Part shown: in pieces, positions 8,611-16,854 of the stretch
Layout: every line of letters begins with the position of its first letter
How positions within the stretch are numbered: the first letter of the stretch is position 1
Source: Armatimonadota bacterium
GTDB lineage: Bacteria; Armatimonadota; Fervidibacteria; Fervidibacterales; Thermosaccharophagaceae
NCBI GenBank assembly: GCA_025062195.1
Contig: JANXAS010000026.1
Location: 1-45,697 of the forward strand
DNA length: 45,697 bases
Reading direction: 5' to 3'
Made by a program: the position numbers and the translations under genes
The notes under the pieces: generated by a model
What the model saw: the letters and a program-made list of their open reading frames with translations, nothing else
The model's database searches: none
Told to the model about the DNA's origin: nothing

Positions 8611-11484
8611 TCAAGCAATGCCAGATGCTTCAAGCTGAGCGACTATTGATGCGCACCGTTCGCATAAGTCATCATATGTCTTGTCCTTTCCAACACTTTC
8701 CTGGCGCTGCCAACACCTTGCGCACTTATCCCCGCTTGCCATTGTGATTTTGACCCTCACACCCGGAAACTCCTCTCCAACAACCGCGTCCTCTGGCGCT
8801 AATGATAGCTCATACAACCCAACCTGTGAAACAATGAAAAGTTCGGTCAATGGCGTCTCAAACAGCTTTAGGAATTTCAACACCTCATCTGATGCATAAA
8901 TGTCCACTCTTGCCTCAAGCGGGTTGACGACCACACCCTCCCTCTTAGCGATTTCAAGCGCTCTATGAACGTCGTCTCTTAGGCGAAGTAGTTGCTCATA
9001 CCGATTGCTGAGCTGTTCATCCAACCATTGCTCCCTTGCAGTTGCCCAAGATGCAAGCGCAACACTCTCTTCCTTGCCCTCCCAACTTGGCAGGTGCTGC
9101 CATGCCTCTTCAGCAGTGTGGCTTATCATTGGGAAGAGCATCCTGCAGAGAGAAGAGACAATCTCAAACAATGCAGTTTGAGTTGAGCGCCTTTGATGCG
9201 AATCTTGTGGCATAACATAGAGCCTATCCTTAATCACATCAAAGTAGAAGGCGGATAGTTCAGAGGCGCAAAAGTTCTGCATGGCTTGGAAGGCTCGGTA
9301 AAATTCAAACGCCTCAAAATGCTTCGTCACATCAGTGATGAGTTTATGCAGGCGGTGAAGGATATATCTGTCAAGCTCGGTGAGCTTATCATATGGCACC
9401 GTGTGCTCATTTGGATTGAAGTCATAAAGATTGCTCAGCGCAAACCGAAGTGTGTTTCTGAATCTCCGATATGCATCAACGAGTCGCGCAAGTATATCCC
9501 CACCAAGGCGCACATCCTCAAAGTAGCTTGAGGAACAAACCCAAAGCCTGAGCACATCCGCACCATGTTTATCAATGACTTCAAATGGCGAGATGACATT
9601 CCCAAGCGACTTGTGCATTGCCCGCCCTTGCTCATCAACGACAAATCCGTGCGTTATAACTGTGCGATATGGTGCAACACCTTTAGTCGCAACCGAGATC
9701 ATGAGCGACGAGTTAAACCATCCTCTGTGTTGGTCACTTCCCTCAAGGTAAACATCGGCAGGAAAGCGCAACTCACTTCTCCCCTCAAGGACAACACGGT
9801 TGGTTGAACCCGAGTCAAACCAAACATCAAGTATGTCCGTCTCCTTCTCAAATTCGTCACAACCGCATGTTGGGCACTTAAACCCATCGGGCAATATTTC
9901 GGAAGACGGCTTGACGAACCATGCATCTGAACCTTCCTTCCGTATCAGCTCCGCAACTGCCTTCACAGTCTCCTGTGTCAGTATGTCTCTCTTACAACGG
10001 CAGCAGTAGAAGATGGGTATGCCAACTCCCCATGCCCTCTGCCTTGAAAGACACCAATCGGGACGAGCTTCAACAGTGCTCCGCATCCGCCTGTAGCCCT
10101 CGGGCGGAACCCAATTTACCCTTTCAATCTCTTCAAGGCATTTCTTTCTGTGCTCATTGTGGTCAACGCTCATAAACCATTGAACTGTGGCACGGAATAT
10201 GACCGGCTTACGGCAGCGCCAACAGTGCGGATATGAATGAACGACAACTTCGCTTTTTAGCAGTGCGCCAACTTCGCTTAGCCAACCCGTTACAAGTTCA
10301 TTTCCCTCCTCAACATCAATTCCGGCGAGCCTTTCTCCAGCCTCATCAGTGAAGCGCCCAAGCTCATCAACCGGGCTGATTATTTCAATGCCCTCGCGCC
10401 TGCATATCTCAAAGTCCTCTGGTCCGTGCCCCGGTGCGGTGTGGACTAACCCTGTTCCCTGCTCAAGCGTTACATGCTCACCGAGTATGATTGGCGATGG
10501 ACGCCCATATAGCGGGTGCGCAAAAGTTACACCCTTAAGTTCATCGCCATATAGCCTCTTTGTGACCTTGAATGATTGAAAGTTCAAAACCTCCGCCACA
10601 ACGGGTAGCAAAACATCGGCGATGAGATAGTAAACGATACCGCCATCGGCATCCTTAACTTCGGCGACGGAATACACAAACTCACCATTTATGGCTATTG
10701 CCATGTTGCCCGGTATCGTCCACGGCGTCGTCGTCCAAATGACGGCATAGCATTTTTCCTTCGGCAAACCATCAAACAATCCCTTGGAATCTTCAAGCAG
10801 CTTAAATCGCACATATATTGATGGCGATTCTTTCTCATGATATTCAAGTTCGGCTTCAGCGAGAGCTGTGACACAATGCTTGCACCAGTGAACTGTTTTT
10901 AGGTTGCGGTAGATGTAACCGCTTAGGTATAGCTCACCGAATATCTCAACTATGCGCGCCTCAAACTCGTAGTCCATCGTCAGGTATGGATTGTCAAAGT
11001 CGCCAAACACACCGAGCCTCTGAAATTGCTCATTCTGCACCCTTGTAAAATGCATGGCATAATCTCGGCACCGCCTGCGCAACTCAGCCTTTAAATCCTG
11101 CGGTATCGTCTTTCCGCGCACCCACTTGCCTTCCTTTATCATCTGCTCTTCAACAGCCTTCTCAATTGGCATTCCATGATTATCCCATCCGGGAGTGAAT
11201 GGAGCACAGTAACCGCGCATGGATTTGTATTTGACGATGACATCTTTAAGGACTTTGTTTAGAGCGTGACCGATGTGAATATCACCGTTTGAGTATGGAG
11301 GACCATCGTGAAGAATGAACAGCTCATTGCCTTTATTTCGCTCGAGCATCTTGCGGTATATCTGGCGCTCACGCCAAAAGCTTTGGATCAGCGGCTCACG
11401 GTGGGGCAGGTTAGCCTTCATTTGGAACGAAGTCCTTGGAAGGTTCAAAGTCAATTCGTAGCTGCGACCCTTTGAAGCCAACAT
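8611..11484 (-). CDS. ileS: isoleucyl-tRNA synthetase
   Basis: A 957-residue class I aminoacyl-tRNA synthetase that charges tRNA-Ile. The ATG at 11484 follows AAGGGAGTGATGAA. The HIGH signature is at residues 70-73 (GDIHIGHALNK); the KMSKS-type loop reads MHKSLGNVISPFEV; the editing domain lies between them (about 190-400). WCLSRQRAWGVGIPIFYC and TDILDVWFDSG are typical of this enzyme. The C-terminus carries the bacterial IleS zinc-binding cysteines (CARCWQRQES and LCERC). Length is normal for bacterial IleS. It diverges from purF across a 302-bp gap. No T-box-like leader was recognised. Confidence 0.98.
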   Translation of the reverse strand: MLASKGRSYELTLNLPRTSFQMKANLPHREPLIQSFWRERQIYRKMLERNKGNELFILHDGPPYSNGDIHIGHALNKVLKDVIVKYKSMRGYCAPFTPGWDNHGMPIEKAVEEQMIKEGKWVRGKTIPQDLKAELRRRCRDYAMHFTRVQNEQFQRLGVFGDFDNPYLTMDYEFEARIVEIFGELYLSGYIYRNLKTVHWCKHCVTALAEAELEYHEKESPSIYVRFKLLEDSKGLFDGLPKEKCYAVIWTTTPWTIPGNMAIAINGEFVYSVAEVKDADGGIVYYLIADVLLPVVAEVLNFQSFKVTKRLYGDELKGVTFAHPLYGRPSPIILGEHVTLEQGTGLVHTAPGHGPEDFEICRREGIEIISPVDELGRFTDEAGERLAGIDVEEGNELVTGWLSEVGALLKSEVVVHSYPHCWRCRKPVIFRATVQWFMSVDHNEHRKKCLEEIERVNWVPPEGYRRMRSTVEARPDWCLSRQRAWGVGIPIFYCCRCKRDILTQETVKAVAELIRKEGSDAWFVKPSSEILPDGFKCPTCGCDEFEKETDILDVWFDSGSTNRVVLEGRSELRFPADVYLEGSDQHRGWFNSSLMISVATKGVAPYRTVITHGFVVDEQGRAMHKSLGNVISPFEVIDKHGADVLRLWVCSSSYFEDVRLGGDILARLVDAYRRFRNTLRFALSNLYDFNPNEHTVPYDKLTELDRYILHRLHKLITDVTKHFEAFEFYRAFQAMQNFCASELSAFYFDVIKDRLYVMPQDSHQRRSTQTALFEIVSSLCRMLFPMISHTAEEAWQHLPSWEGKEESVALASWATAREQWLDEQLSNRYEQLLRLRDDVHRALEIAKREGVVVNPLEARVDIYASDEVLKFLKLFETPLTELFIVSQVGLYELSLAPEDAVVGEEFPGVRVKITMASGDKCARCWQRQESVGKDKTYDDLCERCASIVAQLEASGIA

Positions 11485-11786
11485 TTCATCACTCCCTTCT
11501 TACGCTTCCGCTCGGGTTAAAAAGCCAACACAAAGATTGCAACATAAGCGTTGTGAGCGCTCTATTTCCTAACATGAGCTCAAACTCACAAATCCAAGTG
11601 ACCTTACCACGAATAGCAAAATAGTGCGCCCATTTTTCTTCCGCTTCATCGCATTATAACGCTATGTTGCGATGGCATGAGACATACTAAGTTTATGGGT
11701 TTATGGTGAGCGGATGGTGGAAGTAAGAGTGAGCGGAAGATAAAGGTGGGTATAGGCACACATCAGATTCGGGAGAGAGGAAAGAG
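11485..11786. other. divergent promoter region between ileS and purF
   Basis: This 302-bp gap must hold the start signals of both divergent genes. I found no convincing -35/-10 pair, purine riboswitch or T-box structure by eye. The last 40 bp are purine-rich and form the purF ribosome site (GAGAGAGGAAAGAG). Confidence 0.4.
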
Positions 11787-13310
11787 ATGGAGAAAGAAAT
11801 GAATTGGGGAGATGGTTGGCACGCTGATGGAACCCTGATTGACGCAATTGAAGTTAACATGAATGAAATTGTTTCGGAGCGGTGCGGCGTATTTGGCATT
11901 TATGCACCCGGTGAGGATGTGGCCCGCATAACTTTCTTTGGGTTGTTTGCGCTACAACACCGCGGGCAGGAGAGTGCTGGCATAACCGTATCAAATGGCG
12001 ATCGCCTGCTCACATACAAGGGCATGGGTTTGGCATCGCAAATCTTCACAGAGGATGTGCTTGCAAGGCTCAGGGGCTACATTGCCATCGGTCATAATCG
12101 CTACTCAACGACTGGCTCAAGCGTCCTTACAAACACACAACCGATTGAAGGCAGACACCGTGGCAGACAATTTGCAGTCGGTCACAACGGCAATATTGTA
12201 AACGCCTACGAGATTCGCAGAGAGCTTGAGAGGATGGGTTTGCTGTTTGAAACGAGTTCCGATACAGAGGTCATCGTGAAACTAATAGAGAGCCACGAAG
12301 AGTTTGATTTTGAATCGGCGGTGGTATCTGCACTGTTGCGATTGAGGGGCGCATTTTCTCTTGTCATCATGACGGCGGATAAGCTGCTTGCCGCAAGAGA
12401 CCCTTGGGGAGTTAGACCGCTATCACTCGGCATCCTTAACAGCAACCATTACATTGTGGCATCAGAGTCGTGTGCGTTCAACATTGTGGGAGCAAGGTAT
12501 GTCCGTGAACTGCAGCCGGGCGAGCTTATAATCATTGACGAAAATGGGATAAGGGAGCTGCGCTACCGAACTGAACAAAAGCAAGCCTTCTGCATCTTTG
12601 AGTTCGTTTACCTTGCCCGCCCGGATAGCTACATGCTTGGAAGAACTGTTCATATGGCAAGAAGGCGTATGGGCAACCTGCTCGCACAAGAGCATCCAGC
12701 AAATGCTGACATAGTTATACCAGTCCCGTTGAGCGGGGTGCCAGCGGCGATTGGATATGCTGAGGTCTCAAGGATACCTTATGCGGAGGGCTTTGTTTAC
12801 AACCGCTACATACAAAGGACATTCATTCAACCCGACCAAAGAATGAGGGAGATGGGTGTTCGGCTGAAGATAACCCCGATACGAGAGGTGCTTGCTGGGA
12901 AGCGAGTCGTCGTCGTTGAAGATTCAATAGTTCGTGGCACAACGATAAAGAGCATTGTCTCAGTGCTCCGTGAAGCCGGCGCAAGGGAAGTGCATTTAAG
13001 GGTAAGCTCACCACCATACCGCTATCCGTGTTTCTATGGCATAGATACTCCAACCCGTCAGGAACTGATCGCAGCACAGGTTAAAGACATTGACCAGATA
13101 AGGGAGTTTGTCGGCGCTGATAGCTTGGGTTACTTAAGCTTGGAGAACTTAGTCAAGGCTGTGGGCTTAGCAAAGAAATGTTTTTGCACAGCTTGCTTTG
13201 ATGGGCGCTATCCGATTGCGATACCGAGGGCATTGCGTCTGACAAAGTTCCTGTTTGAATGCGTGGAAAAGGAGCGGCAGCCTGCCATGCTGCAATCTGA
13301 TGGCAGTTAG
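11787..13310 (+). CDS. purF: amidophosphoribosyltransferase
   Basis: A 507-residue enzyme for the first committed step of purine synthesis, making phosphoribosylamine from PRPP and glutamine. Residues 1-32 form a propeptide removed to expose the catalytic Cys33 (SERCGVFGIYA). The glutaminase domain follows (ALQHRGQESAGI; GHNRYSTTG; GHNGNIVN). The PRPP loop is VVVVEDSIVRGTT at about 374-386. Cys269, Cys415, Cys467 and Cys470 fall where Bacillus-type PurF binds its 4Fe-4S cluster, so this is the iron-sulfur, propeptide-processed class. The ATG at 11787 is favoured by the purine-rich ribosome site just upstream; a second in-frame ATG four codons later is possible. The tRNA-Sec gene lies 176 bp downstream on the same strand. 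Confidence 0.98.
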   Translation: MEKEMNWGDGWHADGTLIDAIEVNMNEIVSERCGVFGIYAPGEDVARITFFGLFALQHRGQESAGITVSNGDRLLTYKGMGLASQIFTEDVLARLRGYIAIGHNRYSTTGSSVLTNTQPIEGRHRGRQFAVGHNGNIVNAYEIRRELERMGLLFETSSDTEVIVKLIESHEEFDFESAVVSALLRLRGAFSLVIMTADKLLAARDPWGVRPLSLGILNSNHYIVASESCAFNIVGARYVRELQPGELIIIDENGIRELRYRTEQKQAFCIFEFVYLARPDSYMLGRTVHMARRRMGNLLAQEHPANADIVIPVPLSGVPAAIGYAEVSRIPYAEGFVYNRYIQRTFIQPDQRMREMGVRLKITPIREVLAGKRVVVVEDSIVRGTTIKSIVSVLREAGAREVHLRVSSPPYRYPCFYGIDTPTRQELIAAQVKDIDQIREFVGADSLGYLSLENLVKAVGLAKKCFCTACFDGRYPIAIPRALRLTKFLFECVEKERQPAMLQSDGS

Positions 13311-13447
13311 TGGAAAAACCGTTGCAAGATAGGAGATGAGCAGAACATACGCCAGTGTGAGATTGCCCCTCCAATAACATTCCGTGCATAGAGCAGTCCA
13401 TGCAAGTATTGAGGAGTCAGTTTGAAATGGGCGCTAAATTGCTCCGT

Positions 13448-13471
13448 GCGAAATTTAAATGGAAATTTCGC
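13448..13471 (+). terminator. AT-rich hairpin between purF and tRNA-Sec
   Basis: GCGAAATTT and AAATTTCGC form a perfect 9-bp stem with a 6-nt loop, followed after GCAGGGCG by a run of five T. It could be a weak terminator for purF or a structure in the tRNA-Sec leader, ending 15 bp before the tRNA. Confidence 0.35.
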
Positions 13472-13486
13472 GCAGGGCGTTTTTGT

Positions 13487-13584
13487 GGGGGCGGTTGGGG
13501 GCTGGTGCTCCTCCGGGACTTCAAATCCCGTGCAGCGCTGTGAGTGCAGCGCCGGGTGGGTTCGATTCCCATTCGCCCCCGCCA
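13487..13584 (+). tRNA. selC: tRNA-Sec (anticodon UCA)
   Basis: A 98-nt tRNA with the features special to selenocysteine tRNA. The acceptor stem is 8 bp (GGGGGCGG with TCGCCCCC, one G-T pair). The D stem is 6 bp (GGGGGC/GCTCCT) closed by the 4-nt loop TGGT. The anticodon stem is CGGGA/TCCCG with loop CTTCAAA, giving anticodon TCA at 13521-13523. A long variable arm (GCGCTG/CAGCGC, 6-bp stem) follows. The T arm is GTGGG-TTCGATT-CCCAT, making the bacterial 8+5 arrangement. Discriminator G and an encoded CCA end the gene. It decodes UGA as selenocysteine with SelB. The biosynthesis genes selA, selB and selD are not in this window. Confidence 0.95.
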
Positions 13585-13619
13585 ATCAGTTTTATGATCG
13601 GAAGGTGAGAATATACCTC

Positions 13620-13691
13620 GTGGATAGAGACCACCCCCTAATACTTGACCAGAGATTGCAAGCTGCGCTGATGCATCCTGTATGGAGGTGA
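13620..13691 (+). CDS. possible 23-aa peptide ahead of the aldo/keto reductase
   Basis: A GTG at 13620 with AAGGTGAG about 10 nt upstream opens a 23-codon frame (MDRDHPLILDQRLQAALMHP then VWR). Its TGA lies inside the GGAGGTGA ribosome site of the next gene, so translation could be coupled. No similarity is recognised. It may be chance. Confidence 0.2.
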   Translation: MDRDHPLILDQRLQAALMHPVWR

Positions 13692-13698
13692 CCCCTAA

Positions 13699-14796
13699 AT
13701 GCGCTACAGGCGTTTGGGGAAAACCGAATTGAGCGTCTCCGTGATAGGCTTTGGCGCGATAAAGCTGCCGCAGGTTGACACTGAAACAGCAATTGAGGCA
13801 ATAAGGCGAGCCGTTGACTTGGGCATCAATTTCATTGACACGGCGCGCGGCTATGGCGACTCTGAGAGAAAGATTGGGATGGCAATTAAAGGGCTTCGTG
13901 AGAGGGTAATTGTGGCAACCAAGACGGCGGCGAGAACGGCTGATGGCGCAATGCGCGACCTTGAAATGAGCTTGAAAGAACTCGGCACGGATTATATTGA
14001 CCTCTACCAGCTGCACAGCGTCAGCGACCAAGAGACATATGAGCAAGTTATGTCCGGGGGCGGCGCATACGAAACATTGTTGAAGGCTAAGGAAAAAGGG
14101 TTAGTGCGCCATATAGGGGTGACGATGCACAGGGCGCTTGAGACTATAAAGCAAGCCATCACTTCAAACTGCTTTGAGACAATCATGCTCGCTTACAGCC
14201 CACTTGATCAAGAATGTGTCGGGAGAGAAATAATACCGCTCGCACACAAGCACGATATGGGCATTATCATCATGAAGCCGCTTTCCGGGGGACAGCTGCG
14301 CAGCAGGCTCAACCCATTGCCGAGCGATCCGCCTGAGAGGGACGAAGCTGTATTTGAGTCGCTGCGCTTCATCATCTCAAACGAGATGGTGAGCACCGTC
14401 ATCCCGGGGATGACATGCGCAAGAGAAGCCATTGAGAACGCATGGGTTGGAGAGGCACCGCTCCCTATGACTGAGGAAGAAAAGCGCAGGTTAATGGAGG
14501 CGATAGGAAAGTTGCGCAGGAGTTATCGCTATGGGCAGATGTGTTTGAGGTGTGGTTATTGTCTGCCGTGCGCCCAAGGAATACGCATACCGGATGTATT
14601 TCTCGCCTATGACATGTGTTATGGCTATCCGGAGAACCTGCGCCACATGGGGATAGACCTTTACATGTCGCTTGAAGTGAAGCCGAGCGAGTGCATTGAA
14701 TGCGGCGAATGTGAGGAGAGATGCCCAGCAGGGTTGCCTATAAGGCAAAGGTTGAGGGAAGTGATGAAGGAGCTTGAAAGGGCTATCGCTAAGTGA
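13699..14796 (+). CDS. aldo/keto reductase with C-terminal iron-sulfur cysteines
   Basis: A 365-residue NADPH-type aldo/keto reductase. The ATG at 13699 has GGAGGTGACCCCTAA upstream. The catalytic tetrad is visible: Asp47 and Tyr52 (FIDTARGYGDSE), Lys75 (VATKTAA) and His106 (YQLHSVSD). After the barrel, residues about 285-350 hold two cysteine groups, CLRCGYCLPC and CIECGECEERCPAG, typical of the 4Fe-4S-bearing AKR subgroup found in many anaerobes. The physiological substrate of this subgroup is generally unknown. It follows the tRNA-Sec gene but has no in-frame TGA, so it is not itself a selenoprotein. Confidence 0.9.
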   Translation: MRYRRLGKTELSVSVIGFGAIKLPQVDTETAIEAIRRAVDLGINFIDTARGYGDSERKIGMAIKGLRERVIVATKTAARTADGAMRDLEMSLKELGTDYIDLYQLHSVSDQETYEQVMSGGGAYETLLKAKEKGLVRHIGVTMHRALETIKQAITSNCFETIMLAYSPLDQECVGREIIPLAHKHDMGIIIMKPLSGGQLRSRLNPLPSDPPERDEAVFESLRFIISNEMVSTVIPGMTCAREAIENAWVGEAPLPMTEEEKRRLMEAIGKLRRSYRYGQMCLRCGYCLPCAQGIRIPDVFLAYDMCYGYPENLRHMGIDLYMSLEVKPSECIECGECEERCPAGLPIRQRLREVMKELERAIAK

Positions 14797-15181
14797 GCTG
14801 CATCGGTGAGTGCGAGATCTGTGCTTGGACTGTTAGCTTGATGGCATCATCTCCACCTGTGTTAAGGGGAGCTTTGTCGGGCATTTCTGAGAGCATCTTG
14901 AGTGTAGGAACTTTCACAAAATCTTAACACTCAATCGCTGCGCCGAATCCGCTTCAACACGCAGTCAAAACATCCCCAATCTGACAAAATTCTCAAGGGC
15001 GTGGTGGCGCCCAACCCCGCAAAACCAATCACCAAAAGACATGCCAAAATCTTTGGAATTTTTCGGTGGCGCCTCTCACGCCATATCAGTTTTTGAGGCG
15101 GTGCAATGCGCCACAAAACGGCCCACCAACAATTGCTCCACAGCTTTACATCCAGCGCATGCGCGCTATACTTTGACTTGG
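14797..15181. other. intergenic region, no gene seen
   Basis: I see no convincing coding sequence. An 8-bp inverted repeat (GTGTTAAG at 14859-14866 and CTTAACAC at 14923-14930) encloses about 56 bp. The loop is too long for a simple terminator and no T-run follows. Confidence 0.35.
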
Positions 15182-15206
15182 TGTTACGAATTTTAATTTC
15201 GTCACA
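15182..15206 (+). promoter_or_regulatory. operator-like inverted repeat upstream of the pseudopilin genes
   Basis: TGTTACGAATT and the reverse complement of AATTTCGTCACA agree at 9 of 11 positions, forming a 25-bp near-palindrome. It ends 18 bp before the first pseudopilin start. This spacing suits a repressor or activator site; the regulator is unknown. Confidence 0.35.
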
Positions 15207-15224
15207 AAGGGAGACTGAGGAGAG

Positions 15225-16130
15225 ATGGGATCGGACGGATGTGCTTCGGGAGACTGCCGCATAAGGATGTTCAAACGCGAAGGCCGCCTTGCATCCTGTA
15301 ATGAAACGAAGGCATCAACACTCTGCAAGAGGTGCCTCATTGAGCGACTCACAAAGCCGATCCCGGACAAGCTCCCACACCCAATTTATTTGCACTGCGT
15401 AAAAACCAACGGACTTCAAAGCTTCACGCTAATAGAGCTTCTGGTCGTCATCACCATCATTGCTATCTTGGCAGCAATGTTGCTGCCGGTGTTTGCGCGC
15501 GCTCGTGAGAAAGCAAGGTCAGTCGCATGCTTGTCTAATTGCCGTCAGATCGGGATCGCCCTCGCAATGTATGTTCAAGATTACGACGAGGGTTTTCCGC
15601 TAACTGAGCCACACGAGTATGCTGGCTCTCATGTCCCTGTCGGTCCAGGCTGGCTAAAAAGCTGCCAACCTTATACTCGCACAACTTTACTCCATCGTTG
15701 CCCCTCTGACACAAGTTCGCTTTGGGATGATGACGACCCAACAACTCGCCCAACATCATATGGGCTGAATGGCTATTTCCCGCCAGACCACCCACCATAC
15801 TTTGGAATACGGCTCAGCCAAGTTGTTAATCCCTCTCAATGCATCATCGTCGCTGAGTTGGCTGATCAAGTCGTGGACGACCATTTTGTTCCTGCTGCTT
15901 GGGGCAATCCGACGAAGGTGCCCGAGTTTGGTCCCGGTTCTGAAGAGCACGAGGCTGAATGGGATGACGAAAATGGCGAACCTAAAAGCCTCGCAATACG
16001 AAGGCATCAAGGCGGTGCCAATTATGTGTTCGTTGATGGACATGCTAAGTGGATGCAGTTCCATCAAACATGGAGGCAAACTCCGGGCTACCCACCCAAT
16101 GTGGATTACTATGACCCGCTACACCCTTAG
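15225..16130 (+). CDS. type IV pseudopilin-like protein with H-X9-DG motif and unusually long leader
   Basis: A 301-residue protein with the prepilin core [20 protein letters not shown] at 67-86, followed by [20 protein letters not shown] and QDYDEGFP typical of the large DUF1559-like pseudopilin family. Glu71 is the conserved +5 Glu. The H-X9-DG motif is [17 protein letters not shown] near the C-terminus. Two things are odd: the leader is 66 residues with six cysteines (including CKRC), and the residue before the cleavage site is Ser66, not Gly. The ATG at 15225 has GAGGAG only 2 nt away, so the start is not certain; a TTG start (about 12-aa leader) has no ribosome site. It is followed by a second pseudopilin 11 bp later. 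Confidence 0.75.
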   Translation: MGSDGCASGDCRIRMFKREGRLASCNETKASTLCKRCLIERLTKPIPDKLPHPIYLHCVKTNGLQSFTLIELLVVITIIAILAAMLLPVFARAREKARSVACLSNCRQIGIALAMYVQDYDEGFPLTEPHEYAGSHVPVGPGWLKSCQPYTRTTLLHRCPSDTSSLWDDDDPTTRPTSYGLNGYFPPDHPPYFGIRLSQVVNPSQCIIVAELADQVVDDHFVPAAWGNPTKVPEFGPGSEEHEAEWDDENGEPKSLAIRRHQGGANYVFVDGHAKWMQFHQTWRQTPGYPPNVDYYDPLHP

Positions 16131-16141
16131 GAGGTGAGCTT

Positions 16142-16831
16142 ATGGTGCGCCGTGGCTTCACATTAATTGAGCTGTTGGTTGTGATTACAATAATTGCCAT
16201 CTTGGCAGCAATGCTGTTCCCAGTCCTGTCAAGGGCAAGGGAATCGGCAAGGAGGACGAGATGCATTTCCAACCTCAAGCAGATCGGGATGGCTATGCAG
16301 ATGTATGTTCAAGACTATGATGAACAGCTTGTGCCTTGGTCGTATCCAGATGTCCAAAGAGGAGCATGGCGAATCGGCACTTATGGTTGGCAGGAATTGA
16401 TAAAGCCTTACCTTGCGAGCCGAACATACACAAGGACGACAAACCCATCGGGGACAACAGTCTTCCAATATGAGGATCTTTTCTGGTGTCCGAGCCAGAA
16501 GGAGGAGTCACGCATGATGCTGGGGCAGGCAATTTCATATGTCTCATATGGCATCAACGGAAATGTTTCTGGCTTCGTCATCGCTTCCAACGGCAATGCA
16601 GCTCTCGTCCCGCCGCCACATATCGCCAAGATTGCCCAGCCTGGCGATGTCATGTGGGTTTGCGATTCGCCGGGGCATGTCGTTAGGCGGTCAAACTGCA
16701 GCAGCGATGTAGCGGATAGACATTTTGAGCACGCAAGTGTGGTCTTCATTGACGGGCATGTAAAATGGTTGCGAAAGGACAAAATATGTTCGGCACAGCC
16801 GCCAGAAATTTGGTGGTATGACCCACAGTAA
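16142..16831 (+). CDS. type IV pseudopilin-like protein with H-X9-DG motif
   Basis: A 229-residue protein beginning [20 protein letters not shown]: a short charged leader with Gly at -1 and Glu at +5, as prepilin peptidase needs. [20 protein letters not shown] and QDYDEQL follow. Near the C-terminus [17 protein letters not shown] has the exact His-9 residues-Asp-Gly spacing. These proteins are abundant in Planctomycetes, Verrucomicrobia and Armatimonadota and are thought to be surface-associated pseudopilins; their individual roles are unknown. The ribosome site AGGAGGTGAGCTT overlaps the stop of the previous gene, suggesting an operon. Confidence 0.9.
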   Translation: MVRRGFTLIELLVVITIIAILAAMLFPVLSRARESARRTRCISNLKQIGMAMQMYVQDYDEQLVPWSYPDVQRGAWRIGTYGWQELIKPYLASRTYTRTTNPSGTTVFQYEDLFWCPSQKEESRMMLGQAISYVSYGINGNVSGFVIASNGNAALVPPPHIAKIAQPGDVMWVCDSPGHVVRRSNCSSDVADRHFEHASVVFIDGHVKWLRKDKICSAQPPEIWWYDPQ

Positions 16832-16854
16832 GTCACAAGGGGGTGAGAATAAAA

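Noticed and set aside
11485-11786. T-box or purine riboswitch between ileS and purF
   Set aside because: No T-box conserved bulge and no purine aptamer pattern could be found by eye.
13699-14796. Selenoprotein candidate next to tRNA-Sec
   Set aside because: The reductase frame has no internal TGA; its cysteines are encoded by ordinary Cys codons.
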